A DNA stretch of 64,000 nt from Flavobacterium flavigenum (GTDB lineage: Bacteria; Bacteroidota; Bacteroidia; Flavobacteriales; Flavobacteriaceae): assembly GCF_027111255.2 (NCBI RefSeq), contig NZ_CP114285.2:4340001-4404000 (forward strand). Reading direction: 5' to 3'. Made by a program: the position numbers and the translations under genes. Below the pieces are notes generated by a model that saw only the letters and a list, made by a program, of their open reading frames with translations, was not told the DNA's origin and did no database searches. Positions 36,410 to 45,221 of the stretch are shown here, piece after piece; position 1 is the first letter of the stretch; each line of letters begins with the position of its first letter.

Positions 36410-36427
36410 AAACCAACTGTTTTGATT

Positions 36428-36908
36428 ATGAAAGCCACATTAGAAGTTGCAAATCGATTTAAGGAAGTTATTTTAAATGGAACCTGGGTGGCGAATACCA
36501 ATTATAAAGATCAACTGGAAAACCTGGATTGGAAAATTGCCGTTGTACCAGTTCACAACTTAAATACAATCGCAGTTCTTGCGCAGCATATTCACTATTA
36601 TATAAAAGGAATAAACAATGTTTTTAAAGGTGGAACACTAGATAAAAGATAAATTCAGTTTTGATTTTGCTCCGATTTATTCTCAGCAAGAATGGGAAAT
36701 ATTTCTAAACAAATTTTGGTCTGATACCGAAGAGTTTATTTTTTTAACTGAACAATTATCTAATGAGAGACTCCATAAAAGTTTTGTTGATGAAAAATAT
36801 GGTACTTACAAAAGAAATATCGAATGTATGATTGAGCATAGCTATTACCATTTGGGTCAGATTGTATTGCTGAAAAAGCTGTTAATTAATAATGTTAGAA
36901 AAAAATGA
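36428..36908 (+). pseudogene. DinB/DUF1572-like gene broken by a 7-bp tandem duplication
   Basis: The first part reads MKATLEVANRFKEVILNGTW to GGTLDKR and stops at 36650-36652. The second part, in the next frame, reads DKFSFDFAPIYSQQEWEIF through IEHSYYHLGQIVLLKK to a TGA at 36906-36908. Both parts fit the DinB four-helix layout, with AQHIHYYIKG and IEHSYYHLGQ carrying the metal-ligand histidines. The break coincides with AGATAAA repeated twice in tandem (36640-36646, 36647-36653); removing one copy restores a continuous ~157-residue frame. It is either a recent pseudogene, a phase-variable switch, or a sequencing error. Confidence 0.8.
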
Positions 36909-36942
36909 TTTCATTTATATTTTCGATTAAAAAATATCAGAT

Positions 36943-37464
36943 ATGTTTAAAAAATATTTGCCTTTTGAAGAATTAGTTTATCATTCAAATTTGACTAAAG
37001 AAGAATTGATGAAAAAGATTCAGAATGAAATTGAAGCAGAAAAATCTTTTGGTTTTGGCACAAATAATTATTCTTACAGTAAGCCTTATATTGGTAAAGT
37101 TTACAATAATAATTTTGAAATAAAACGGGCAATCAATTATCGAAATTCTTTTTTGCCGGTTATAAAAGGATCTGTTCAAGATCATTTAAGTGGATCTAAA
37201 ATAGATATAAAAATGAATCTTACTGATATTGTAAAAGTTTTTATGATTATTTGGCTGGGCGGTGTTTTTTTAGCTTGTCTCGGGGTTACTTATACCTTAA
37301 TTTTTGGTAATGGTTTTACTTCTGAAGCAGGTTTTTTTATGTTTATACCTTATTTCATGTTGTTTTTTGGAATAATAATGATTGTTTTTGGTTTTAAAGG
37401 AGAAAGCAGAAAAAGTGTAAAAGATCTGGAAGAAATTTTACAGGCTAAACTTATTCAAAGATGA
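36943..37464 (+). CDS. Hypothetical two-helix membrane protein
   Basis: 173 aa. The N-terminal ~95 residues are soluble and polar (FEIKRAINYRNSFLPVIKG). Two membrane helices lie at ~100-120 and ~128-150 (IIWLGGVFLACLGVTYTLIF; FMFIPYFMLFFGIIMIVFGF), then a charged tail. No signal peptide and no recognised family. It follows the broken DinB gene by 34 bp and precedes the esterase gene by 54 bp. Confidence 0.6.
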   Translation: MFKKYLPFEELVYHSNLTKEELMKKIQNEIEAEKSFGFGTNNYSYSKPYIGKVYNNNFEIKRAINYRNSFLPVIKGSVQDHLSGSKIDIKMNLTDIVKVFMIIWLGGVFLACLGVTYTLIFGNGFTSEAGFFMFIPYFMLFFGIIMIVFGFKGESRKSVKDLEEILQAKLIQR

Positions 37465-37518
37465 AATTTAGAAAAAAGTAACAAATCAACAAAATGCAAA
37501 TAAAATTTCAATACCGAA

Positions 37519-38385
37519 ATGAATAAATTTTTCATCCTTATACTATTAGCATTTAATTCAATAAGTTTCAGCCAAAAAGGTAAGTCACAACCTGCTGATG
37601 CTGCCAAACCCTTTATTTTAGGTGTTATTGATGAAATCCAGTCAGAAGAATTAAACGAAAAAAGAGTTTTAAATATTTACCTCCCGGAAGGATATAAGCA
37701 GGACGACGCAACAAAATATCCTGTCATCTATTTGCTCGACGGCTCTGCCGATGAAGATTTTATTCATATTGCAGGTCTGGTACAGTTTAATAGTTTTGAG
37801 TGGATTAATCAGGTTCCAAAGTCCATTGTAGTAGGTATTGCTACTGTTGACAGAAGAAGGGATTTTACATTTCCAACAACTATTGAAACAGATAAAAAAC
37901 GTTTTCCGACTTCAGGCCATTCAGATAAATTTATTGCTTTTATTGAAAAAGAATTACAGCCATTTATTGAAAAAAAATATAAAACCAACGATTCTAAAAC
38001 AATTATTGGCCAGTCTTTAGGCGGACTTTTAGAAACAGAAATTTTATTGAAAAAGCCATCACTTTTTAATAAATATGTGATCGTAAGTCCAAGTTTATGG
38101 TGGAATGATGGTTCTTTACTCAATTTAGATGCTGAAATGCTGAAGGAGAGTTTTAAACAACAAACAGAAGTTTATATCGCCGTTGGAAAAGAAGGTCTTA
38201 CGCCAACTGAAACTCCGAGAGTTATGGAAGTTGACGCGAATATATTAGCCGAAAAAATAAAAGCATCAAAAAGTAAAAATGTCAAAGTGTTTTTTGATTA
38301 TCTGCCTCAGGAAAACCATGGAACCATTTTACATCCTGCGGTTTCAAATTCTTTTAAATTCTTTTTTCCTGTTGATAAAAAATAA
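37519..38385 (+). CDS. Exported alpha/beta-hydrolase, esterase D/Fes-like family
   Basis: 288 aa with a signal peptide ending ISFSQ. It follows the putative esterase (PF00756-type) fold: YPVIYLLDGSADEDF (oxyanion region), nucleophile Ser in GQSLGGLLET, SPSLWWNDGSLL, and catalytic His in QENHGTILHP. Related enzymes hydrolyse siderophore esters, S-formylglutathione or carbohydrate esters. The signal peptide argues for a periplasmic siderophore or polysaccharide esterase; the substrate is undetermined. A terminator follows within 30 bp. Confidence 0.85.
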   Translation: MNKFFILILLAFNSISFSQKGKSQPADAAKPFILGVIDEIQSEELNEKRVLNIYLPEGYKQDDATKYPVIYLLDGSADEDFIHIAGLVQFNSFEWINQVPKSIVVGIATVDRRRDFTFPTTIETDKKRFPTSGHSDKFIAFIEKELQPFIEKKYKTNDSKTIIGQSLGGLLETEILLKKPSLFNKYVIVSPSLWWNDGSLLNLDAEMLKESFKQQTEVYIAVGKEGLTPTETPRVMEVDANILAEKIKASKSKNVKVFFDYLPQENHGTILHPAVSNSFKFFFPVDKK

Positions 38386-38410
38386 ATTTTCAGGATGCTG
38401 AAATCTACGA

Positions 38411-38435
38411 AACCCTGCTTTATTGAAGCGGGATT
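38411..38435 (+). terminator. Terminator after the esterase gene
   Basis: AACCCTGCTT (38411-38420) pairs with AAGCGGGATT (38426-38435) with one wobble and one mismatch; a T-run follows. Confidence 0.65.
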
Positions 38436-38503
38436 TTTTATAAATGATTGTTGTTTAAAAAAAGATGCGTTTTTTAATCTTTTGAAAAACAAGATTTCTA
38501 ATT

Positions 38504-38576
38504 TAGCCCCGATCGATCCGGTATCCTTTTACAGCGGGGTTCGCTGGAAAAGATTTAGGGTAGAGCGGGACTGGTT
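38504..38576 (+). repeat. Intergenic hairpin repeat, copy 4 (diverged)
   Basis: Starts TAGCCCCGATCGATCCGGTA. The stem CTTTTACAGCG (38526-38536) pairs with CGCTGGAAAAG (38542-38552), one mismatch, loop GGGTT as in copy 2. The 3' part AGAGCGGGACTGG corresponds to AGCGGACAGCTGG. The stem bases differ from copies 2 and 3 but still pair, and the flanking blocks are retained. Confidence 0.65.
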
Positions 38577-38679
38577 TTGTGATTAAGGTAAATACATATG
38601 CTTCTCAAAATAAATATGAAAAGGCATGGTTGTTGAAAAGCTAAAAAAGATATATTTACATCTTCAAAACGATATCTTT

Positions 38680-39861
38680 ATGCAAAAAAATACTTTATTC
38701 ATTTCTATATTATTCCTGGCTTTTTCCTGTGGTGTAAAAACAACCCAATCCCTTATTAGTGACGGTAATTATGACGCTGCTATAAACCGTGCTGTTGAGG
38801 CATTAAAAACGAATAAAGATTCGAAAGGAAAACAAGATTATGTGTATTTGCTGGAAGAAGCATTTGCTAAAGCTAAAGAGCGGGATTTGAGAAATCTGGA
38901 AATGATGGAAAAAGAAAAAAATCCTGCTAATCTGGAGCTCATTTACAACACTTATTTGCAGCTGAATAATCGTCAGGAAAAAATCAGGCCAATATTACCG
39001 CTTCAGTTATTGAAACAGGGGAAAAATGCTCAATTTGTTTTTGATAATTATTCTGATCAGATTGTAAACAGTAAAAATGCCTTATCTAAATTTTTATACG
39101 AAAACGCGCAAGTTCTTTTAAAGTCTCCTAATAAACTAGACGCAAGAAAAGCGTATGATGATTTAAGTTATATAGAAAGCATTAATCCAAATTATAAAAA
39201 TGCCAAAAAACTGATTAATGACGCCCAGTTTAAAGGAACTGATTTTGTTAATGTTTATGCTGTGAACGAAACCAATATGATTATTCCGAAGCAGTTACAA
39301 GACGACTTACTGGATTTTAATACTTACGGATTAAATGATAAATGGACTGTGTACCATAGCGTTAAACAAAAAAATACGCATTATGATTATAGCCTGATTT
39401 TAAATTTCAGGGAAATTCACATTTCGCCGGAACAAATAAAAGAAAAGGAATTCGTTAATGAAAAAGAAATTAAGGATGGCGTTAAAACACTTCTGGACAG
39501 TAGGGGTAATCCGGTTAAGGATAGTTTAGGCCGTATCATAAAAGTTGATAATTTTAAAAAGGTAAAAATCAAAATTTTCGAATTCAGACAGTACAAAGCA
39601 TGTCAGGTAACAGCAAAAGTGGATTATGTAGATTTAAAAAGCAATAGTTTATTGCAATCCTTTCCAGTGGCGAGTGAATATATTTTTGAAAATGTTTATT
39701 CAACATATAACGGAGATAAAAGTGCGTGCGATGAAAAATATCTCGGATATTTTAATAAACGTGCAGTCCCTTTTCCAAACAATGAACAAATGGTTTTTGA
39801 TACCGGCGAAGACCTAAAAGCTAAATTCAAGAATATTATTGTCCGAAACAAATTCAGATAA
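38680..39861 (+). CDS. Hypothetical lipoprotein with helical repeats
   Basis: 393 aa from the ATG at 38680 (MQKNTLFISILFLAFSCG), where a lipobox FSCG fits; a start at 38626 would place 18 extra residues before the signal and is not preferred. Residues ~30-190 are helical and TPR-like in spacing (SDGNYDAAINRAVEALK, DYVYLLEEAFAKA, NLELIYNTYLQL). The C-terminal half is beta-rich with no recognised family. It is probably an outer-membrane-anchored periplasmic protein. It is a single-gene unit with its own terminator. Confidence 0.75.
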   Translation: MQKNTLFISILFLAFSCGVKTTQSLISDGNYDAAINRAVEALKTNKDSKGKQDYVYLLEEAFAKAKERDLRNLEMMEKEKNPANLELIYNTYLQLNNRQEKIRPILPLQLLKQGKNAQFVFDNYSDQIVNSKNALSKFLYENAQVLLKSPNKLDARKAYDDLSYIESINPNYKNAKKLINDAQFKGTDFVNVYAVNETNMIIPKQLQDDLLDFNTYGLNDKWTVYHSVKQKNTHYDYSLILNFREIHISPEQIKEKEFVNEKEIKDGVKTLLDSRGNPVKDSLGRIIKVDNFKKVKIKIFEFRQYKACQVTAKVDYVDLKSNSLLQSFPVASEYIFENVYSTYNGDKSACDEKYLGYFNKRAVPFPNNEQMVFDTGEDLKAKFKNIIVRNKFR

Positions 39862-39957
39862 AAACAAAATTTTTTTTACTATTAAAATAGAAATCCAGAT
39901 ATAATTTTTATATCGAAAAGTAAACATCTTGATCTTAATGTTGTAGTAATTTATCGT

Positions 39958-39992
39958 AAAATCTCTAGAGTTAATTTAGCTATAGAGATTTT
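39958..39992 (+). terminator. Terminator after the lipoprotein gene
   Basis: AAAATCTCTA (39958-39967) pairs with TAGAGATTTT (39983-39992), then more T residues. The rest of the 353-bp gap to the TonB receptor gene is AT-rich, with only the inverted repeat at 40157. Confidence 0.7.
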
Positions 39993-40156
39993 TTTATAGC
40001 CTGAAAAATAATAAATGTTGTCGCACAATACAAAAGAAGAATAATGTTAAAAAAGCATATGAATACAAATTTAAATTTTTTGAGGCAAACAAAATAAATT
40101 CTTAAATTTATCTTTAACTACAATTGAAAAAGATTTGTCTTAACTCATTCTTAAAA

Positions 40157-40190
40157 ACGTTTTGCGCAACAATTACGGCTGCCAAAACGT
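40157..40190. promoter_or_regulatory. Inverted repeat upstream of TonB receptor copy 1
   Basis: ACGTTTTG (40157-40164) and CAAAACGT (40183-40190) are perfect inverted arms, 18 bases apart, 25 bp before the ATG. It could be an operator or leader hairpin. I could not find a perfect equivalent before copy 2. Confidence 0.35.
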
Positions 40191-40214
40191 AAGTAAGGTA
40201 TATTTGATACAGAT

Positions 40215-42593
40215 ATGATTACAAAAAAAATCTACACATTAGTTGTTTTTCTTATCACTTTTATTTCATTTTCCCAGGAAAAATTTACGCTAAGCGGAAC
40301 TGTCACAGACTTTGGGAATAATGAATCTCTGATAGGGGTACATATCCATATTCCGGAGTTGAATATTGAAACCTACACAAACAAGTACGGGTTTTATTCC
40401 CTTACACTTCCTCCTGGAAAATATCAATTAAAAATAAAACATTTAGGCTATCAGGAAGTCGAAAAGGAAATGATTTTAAAAGAGGATGTAAAAGATAATT
40501 TATTCTTAAAAGAAGATAACGAAGAACTTAAGGAAGTTGTAATCAAGGAGGTTAGATATAAAACAAATATTAAATCACCTGAAATGAGTGTTAATAAACT
40601 ATCCATTTTTTCTATCAGGAAAATGCCTGTGGTTTTTGGTGAAGTCGATGTCTTAAAGTCTATTTTACTCTTGCCAGGAGTGACAAATGCTGGTGAAGGG
40701 GCTTCAGGTTTTAATGTAAGGGGAGGAGGCGCTGATCAGAATTTAATTTTACTAGATGAAGCAACCATATTTAATTCTTCACATGTTTTTGGTTTTTTCT
40801 CCGTTTTTAATCCGGATGCCGTTAAGAATTTGAAATTGTATAAAGGAGGTATTCCGGCACGTTACGGAGGAAGGGTATCTTCGGTTTTAGATATCTATCA
40901 GAAAGACGGAAACAGCAAAGAATTTCATCTAAGCGGTGGGATAGGTCTGGTTTCCAGTAGAATTTTTGCTGAAGGTCCGATAGTAAAAAATAAAGGTTCA
41001 TTTTTAGTAGCAGGAAGAACCTCGTATGCCCACTTATTTCTAAAATTATCAGAAGAACAAAAAGACAACGCAGCTTATTTTTATGATCTTAATACCAAGT
41101 TAAGTTATAAACTAAACGAGAATAACAGTTTGTTTTTATCGGGTTATTTTGGTAGGGACGTTTTTAAACTAAACAAAATTTTCATGAATACTTATGGAAA
41201 TTCTACTTTGAATTTACGTTGGAGTCATTTGTATTCGGATAAATTATTTGCAAATTTATCTTTAATCTACAGTGATTATTATTACGGACTTGATTTAAAT
41301 TTTATAGGATTCAAATGGGATTCCGGAATTAAAAATTATACTGTTAAATATGATTTTGAACACTATATATCAGATAAATTTAAATTAAGTTATGGTATAA
41401 ATGGAATTTATTATGATTTTAATCCAGGGAAAATAAGTCCATTAAGTGATGAATTCACTATTAATCCTGAACAATTAGATAGAAAATATGCGCTTTCACT
41501 TTCACCTTATATTGATGCAGAAAATAAACTTTCAAAAAAAGTGACAGTTTATTACGGATTAAGATTCAGTCAGTTTTATCGTTTGGGGGGATCTACAATT
41601 AATTTGTATGAAAATAATAATGCGGTTGTCTTCAATCCGGATATGGAGATTTATGAAAAAGGAACACCAATAAGCACTAAATATTACAGTAAAAATGAAG
41701 TCATTGAAAGTTATAATAATTTTGAGCCAAGATTCTCAATTTCGTATCACCTAAATGATAATCAGTCGATAAAAGCTAGCTATAACAGAATGGCACAATA
41801 TCTTCAGTTAATTTCTAATACCTCGTCTCCCACACCTCTTGATGTTTGGACACCCAGTGATACTTATATCAAACCTCAAATTGCAGACCAGGTAGCTTTG
41901 GGATATTTTAGGAATTTTAATGACGGAACTTACTCATTAGAAATGGAGATTTATTATAAAAAAGTTAAAAACAGGCTCGATTATATTGATGGTGCTGATC
42001 TGATTGCAAATGACGCGATTGAGCAGGTAATTTTGAATGGACAGATGCGCGCCTATGGATTAGAAATCATGTTTAAAAAGAATGAAGGCAAATTTAATGG
42101 TTGGATTTCTTATACACTTTCAAAATCAGAGCAGCAGACTCCCGGCAGGACACCTGAAGAAACAGGAATTAATAACGGCGAATGGTATAATTCAGCTTAT
42201 GATAAACTACACAATTTGGCTATTACTTCAGCTTATACTTTAAATAGGCGATGGTCATTTGGAGCTAATTTTGTTTTACAGTCTGGTCAGCCGGTTTCCT
42301 ATCCAAACAGTCAGTATGAATATTTAGGTATAACTGTTCCTGGTTATGGATTGAGAAATGAAAATCGTCTGCCTGCCTATCATCATTTAGATATTTCAGC
42401 AACACTATCTCTTGAAAAAAATGAAAACAGAAAATGGAAAGGAGAATGGGTTTTTAGCATATACAATTTGTACAATAGACAAAATGCGGCCTCTATAAAT
42501 TTCCGTCAAAATGCTGACACCGGTTATAACGAAGCAATAAGAACCTCTATTTTTGGTATTGTACCGGCAATAACTTATAATTTTAAGTTCTAA
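40215..42593 (+). CDS. TonB-dependent receptor, DUF4249-partnered, copy 1
   Basis: 792 aa. A signal peptide ends FISFSQ. Residues ~22-105 are a carboxypeptidase-regulatory-like domain (LSGTVTDFGNNESLIGVHI, GFYSLTLPPGKYQLKI). The plug at ~130-235 holds VDVLKSILLLPGVTNAGEG and GFNVRGGGADQNLILLD. The barrel continues to the C-terminal ITYNFKF. It should import a specific, unidentified ligand across the outer membrane. The DUF4249 lipoprotein gene begins 37 bp later, and the same gene pair, same lengths, recurs at 49691. There is no SusD, so this is not a classical glycan locus. Confidence 0.9.
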   Translation: MITKKIYTLVVFLITFISFSQEKFTLSGTVTDFGNNESLIGVHIHIPELNIETYTNKYGFYSLTLPPGKYQLKIKHLGYQEVEKEMILKEDVKDNLFLKEDNEELKEVVIKEVRYKTNIKSPEMSVNKLSIFSIRKMPVVFGEVDVLKSILLLPGVTNAGEGASGFNVRGGGADQNLILLDEATIFNSSHVFGFFSVFNPDAVKNLKLYKGGIPARYGGRVSSVLDIYQKDGNSKEFHLSGGIGLVSSRIFAEGPIVKNKGSFLVAGRTSYAHLFLKLSEEQKDNAAYFYDLNTKLSYKLNENNSLFLSGYFGRDVFKLNKIFMNTYGNSTLNLRWSHLYSDKLFANLSLIYSDYYYGLDLNFIGFKWDSGIKNYTVKYDFEHYISDKFKLSYGINGIYYDFNPGKISPLSDEFTINPEQLDRKYALSLSPYIDAENKLSKKVTVYYGLRFSQFYRLGGSTINLYENNNAVVFNPDMEIYEKGTPISTKYYSKNEVIESYNNFEPRFSISYHLNDNQSIKASYNRMAQYLQLISNTSSPTPLDVWTPSDTYIKPQIADQVALGYFRNFNDGTYSLEMEIYYKKVKNRLDYIDGADLIANDAIEQVILNGQMRAYGLEIMFKKNEGKFNGWISYTLSKSEQQTPGRTPEETGINNGEWYNSAYDKLHNLAITSAYTLNRRWSFGANFVLQSGQPVSYPNSQYEYLGITVPGYGLRNENRLPAYHHLDISATLSLEKNENRKWKGEWVFSIYNLYNRQNAASINFRQNADTGYNEAIRTSIFGIVPAITYNFKF

Positions 42594-42630
42594 AAAATCA
42601 ATTTCCTTAAAAAGAAATAAAACATAAAGT

Positions 42631-43446
42631 ATGAAAAAAGTAATTTTATCAGTGGTATTTTTTATATTATTATTGTTTACAGGATGTGAAGAAGTAGTTG
42701 ATGTTGATTTAGAAACTGCCAAACCTAAACTAGTAGTAGAAGCGGCCATTAATTGGAGAAAAGGAACATCCGGTGCACAGCAAACAATAAAACTGACAAC
42801 TACAACAGGTTATTTTGAAGATGAGATCCCAATAGTTACAGGTGCAGTGGTTTATGTTAAAAATAGTACTAACCAGCAATTTAATTTTACAGAAGTGTCA
42901 AATACAGGCAGGTATGTGTGCAATAATTTTAAACCGGTAATTGGCGAAAATTATTCATTGACTATAATTAGTAATGGAAATACCTATACGGCGAGTGAAA
43001 CGCTAAAATCGATAACTCCAATAAACAATGTCGCGCAATATGACGCAGGCCAACTCGCCGGTATTGTTGTAAGGGCTTTTTATAATGATCCGGCAGATGT
43101 AGATAATTATTATTTATATAAATATACCTATTCCAATAAAATTACCTCTACGTATTATGCTGATAAAGACGAGTTTTATCAGGGCAACGAATTTTTTAGC
43201 GTTTCTGATGACGAAGATTTAAAAACAGGAGACGAAGTCGAAATAACGCATTATGGAATTTCAAAGCAATACTATAATTATATGAATATATTAGTAAGTC
43301 TTGCAGGCAATAATATAGGTGGTCCTTTCCAGACTCCTCCGGCAACAGTAAAAGGCAATATTATTAACACAACCGATAAAAGCAATTATCCGCTGGGTTA
43401 TTTTTCGCTAAGTGAAAGTGTTTCAAGAAAATATACGGTAAAATAA
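42631..43446 (+). CDS. DUF4249 family lipoprotein, copy 1
   Basis: 271 aa. Signal peptide with lipobox FTGC followed by EEVVDVDLE, the conserved start of mature DUF4249 proteins. It is beta-rich, with VVEAAINW, PIVTGAVVYV, YSLTIISNGNTYTASETL and a C-terminal NYPLGYFSLSES. These lipoproteins are commonly encoded directly after a TonB-dependent receptor and probably sit at the cell surface as ligand-capturing partners; this role is inferred. GyrI-like and DinB genes follow within 8 bp and 4 bp, suggesting a four-gene operon. Confidence 0.88.
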   Translation: MKKVILSVVFFILLLFTGCEEVVDVDLETAKPKLVVEAAINWRKGTSGAQQTIKLTTTTGYFEDEIPIVTGAVVYVKNSTNQQFNFTEVSNTGRYVCNNFKPVIGENYSLTIISNGNTYTASETLKSITPINNVAQYDAGQLAGIVVRAFYNDPADVDNYYLYKYTYSNKITSTYYADKDEFYQGNEFFSVSDDEDLKTGDEVEITHYGISKQYYNYMNILVSLAGNNIGGPFQTPPATVKGNIINTTDKSNYPLGYFSLSESVSRKYTVK

Positions 43447-43454
43447 TTAATTAT

Positions 43455-43937
43455 ATGGATTCCAGAATCGAAACCCTAACCGGGAAAAAACTCATAGGCA
43501 AACACATTACAATGTCTTTCGTCGAAAATAAAACATTCCAGTTATGGAGCAGTTTCATGCCGGAGAGAAAAAAAATCAGGAATTCTATAGACTCTAATTT
43601 ATACTCACTTGAAGTTTTTCCTGAAGGACATTTTAACAATTTCGATCCTAAAAATACTTTTGAAAAATGGGCAGCTGTTGAAGTGTCTGATTTAAATGAA
43701 ATTCCGGCAGGTATGGAAAGTTTGTTGATTCCTGATGGATTGTATGCTGTTTTTATTTACAAAGGGCCATCGACAGAAGCTGAGAAATCCTATCGTTTTA
43801 TTTTTACAGAATGGCTTCCGGATTCAAAATATTTTGTTGATGACCGTCCACATTTTGCTGTAATGACTGAAAACTACAAAAAAGATGATCCGGATTCAGA
43901 AGAAGAAATCTGGATTCCTGTAAAAAATAAAGTTTAA
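43455..43937 (+). CDS. GyrI-like / AraC effector-binding domain protein
   Basis: 160 aa, cytoplasmic, a stand-alone GyrI-like ligand-binding domain (KLIGKHITMSFVENKTFQLW, EKWAAVEVSDLNEIPAGMES, LIPDGLYAVFIYKGP, FIFTEWLPDSKY). No DNA-binding region is present. Stand-alone members bind small hydrophobic or cationic compounds. It lies 8 bp after the DUF4249 lipoprotein gene and 4 bp before a DinB gene, so it is part of that transcript. Confidence 0.82.
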   Translation: MDSRIETLTGKKLIGKHITMSFVENKTFQLWSSFMPERKKIRNSIDSNLYSLEVFPEGHFNNFDPKNTFEKWAAVEVSDLNEIPAGMESLLIPDGLYAVFIYKGPSTEAEKSYRFIFTEWLPDSKYFVDDRPHFAVMTENYKKDDPDSEEEIWIPVKNKV

Positions 43938-43941
43938 TATT

Positions 43942-44412
43942 ATGCTGATAGAAAATTTACGATTGCTTTTTAACCGCGATCTCAATAAACTAAAAGAAGA
44001 AATCGAAGCGTATCAAACCGAAAACCAGCTTTGGGTTATTGATAAAAACATTGCTAATTCTGCAGGAAATCTTTGCCTGCATTTAATTGGAAATCTTAAT
44101 AATTACATAGGTGCTGTCCTCGGAAATACAGCTTATGTCCGTAACCGCCCTTTAGAATTTTCATCAAAAGATGTTCAAAAAGATCAATTAATAACTAAAA
44201 TTGAAGAAACAATTTTGATGGTAAACAACACATTGGATATTTTAAAGGAAGCCGATTTAGAAGCGATATATCCGCAAATTGTTTTTGAAAAAGAAATGAA
44301 ATTGGGTTTTTTTCTTATGCATCTTTCTACTCATTTGGCATATCATTTAGGGCAAATCAATTACCATAGGAGGCTGCTGGATTTTGATTCTGTAAAAGAT
44401 CGTAAATCTTAA
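43942..44412 (+). CDS. DinB / DUF1572 family four-helix protein
   Basis: 156 aa. Histidines in the DinB arrangement: His in LHLIGNLNNYIG (helix 2), then MHLSTHLAYHLGQINYHRR in helix 4. These bind a divalent metal in DinB/YfiT proteins, many of which are thiol transferases (for example using bacillithiol). It is intact, unlike the related gene at 36428. Last gene of the presumed operon that begins with the TonB receptor. Confidence 0.85.
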   Translation: MLIENLRLLFNRDLNKLKEEIEAYQTENQLWVIDKNIANSAGNLCLHLIGNLNNYIGAVLGNTAYVRNRPLEFSSKDVQKDQLITKIEETILMVNNTLDILKEADLEAIYPQIVFEKEMKLGFFLMHLSTHLAYHLGQINYHRRLLDFDSVKDRKS

Positions 44413-44413
44413 A

Positions 44414-44444
44414 TTTGAAATATAAAATAGGAGCAGTACCTTTG
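44414..44444 (+). promoter_or_regulatory. Promoter for thiN
   Basis: TTTG at 44414-44417, 19 bases, then TACCTTTG at 44437-44444: a textbook Bacteroidota promoter, 25 bp before the ATG. Confidence 0.75.
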
Positions 44445-44469
44445 CACAGCATTCAAAAAAACACACAGC

Positions 44470-45132
44470 ATGTCATCACATCATATAGTTCGCGACGATC
44501 AGGAACCTGCATTAATTATTGCAAACGGAGCTGCCTGCAGTGCTGAATTACTAGGACAATTGCTCGAATGGTCTCCGCTTGTTATCGTACTCGATTCGGC
44601 TATTGAACGTGTGATTGATCTGGAAATTAAAGTTGATGTACTGTTGGGGGATTTCGATCGGGGGTTTGATCCTGAAATCTATAAAACAGCCCAGTATCCA
44701 ATCGAAATTGTGTATACCCCGGATCAAAATAAAACCGATTTAGAGAAAGCTTTTGATTACCTAATTGATAGAAAAATCCCTGCTGTAAATGTAGTCTGGG
44801 CTACAGGAAAACGTGCAGACCACACCATTACAAATCTTACCAATATCGTTCGGTACCGCGATTTACTTAAAATTGTTATTCTCGACGATCATTCCAAAAT
44901 ATTTCTACTGCCCAATAAATTCGAAAAATGGTACACTGAACAAACGCCAATTTCCCTTATCCCGATTGGAGTTGTAAATGGCATTTTTTCGAACAACCTA
45001 AAATATGAATTACAGGATGATACGCTCACAATGGGGTACAGAACAGGCAGCAGCAATTCAGTAGCAAAGGACGGAATAGTTACTATTACGCACAATAAAG
45101 GTGATTTATTATTGATGGAATGTACGGATTAG
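44470..45132 (+). CDS. thiN: Thiamine diphosphokinase
   Basis: 220 aa, the normal length. The catalytic N-terminal domain has IANGAACSAELLG, VDVLLGDFDRGFDPE (metal and ATP-binding acidic residues), TPDQNKTDLEKAFDYL and WATGKRADHTITN. The C-terminal beta-domain has the thiamine-binding GSSNSVAKDGIVT. It makes thiamine diphosphate from thiamine and ATP. It has its own good promoter; no thiamine riboswitch was recognised in the short leader. Confidence 0.9.
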   Translation: MSSHHIVRDDQEPALIIANGAACSAELLGQLLEWSPLVIVLDSAIERVIDLEIKVDVLLGDFDRGFDPEIYKTAQYPIEIVYTPDQNKTDLEKAFDYLIDRKIPAVNVVWATGKRADHTITNLTNIVRYRDLLKIVILDDHSKIFLLPNKFEKWYTEQTPISLIPIGVVNGIFSNNLKYELQDDTLTMGYRTGSSNSVAKDGIVTITHNKGDLLLMECTD

Positions 45133-45165
45133 CCATTGAATTTGAAATTGACATTGCTATTTGAA

Positions 45166-45195
45166 TTTGAAGAAGCTATTTACTTTGTATCTTTG
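45166..45195 (+). promoter_or_regulatory. Promoter for trmD
   Basis: TTTG at 45166-45169, 18 bases, then TATCTTTG at 45188-45195, 26 bp before the ATG. Confidence 0.7.
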
Positions 45196-45221
45196 CCGCT
45201 TAGAACTATTGAATAAATAAA

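Noticed and set aside
36422..36427. TTG start for the broken DinB gene
   Set aside because: An ATG six bases downstream gives the natural start; TTG adds only two residues.
38395..38586. 63-aa open frame on + strand
   Set aside because: Runs through a terminator hairpin and repeat copy 4; no start context and no protein-like features.
40199..40206. TATATTTG as promoter of TonB receptor copy 1
   Set aside because: It would leave a leader of about five bases before the ATG and lacks a -33 partner, so it was not listed as a promoter.
44445..44469. TPP riboswitch before thiN
   Set aside because: The leader is only ~25 bases after the promoter, too short for the TPP aptamer.
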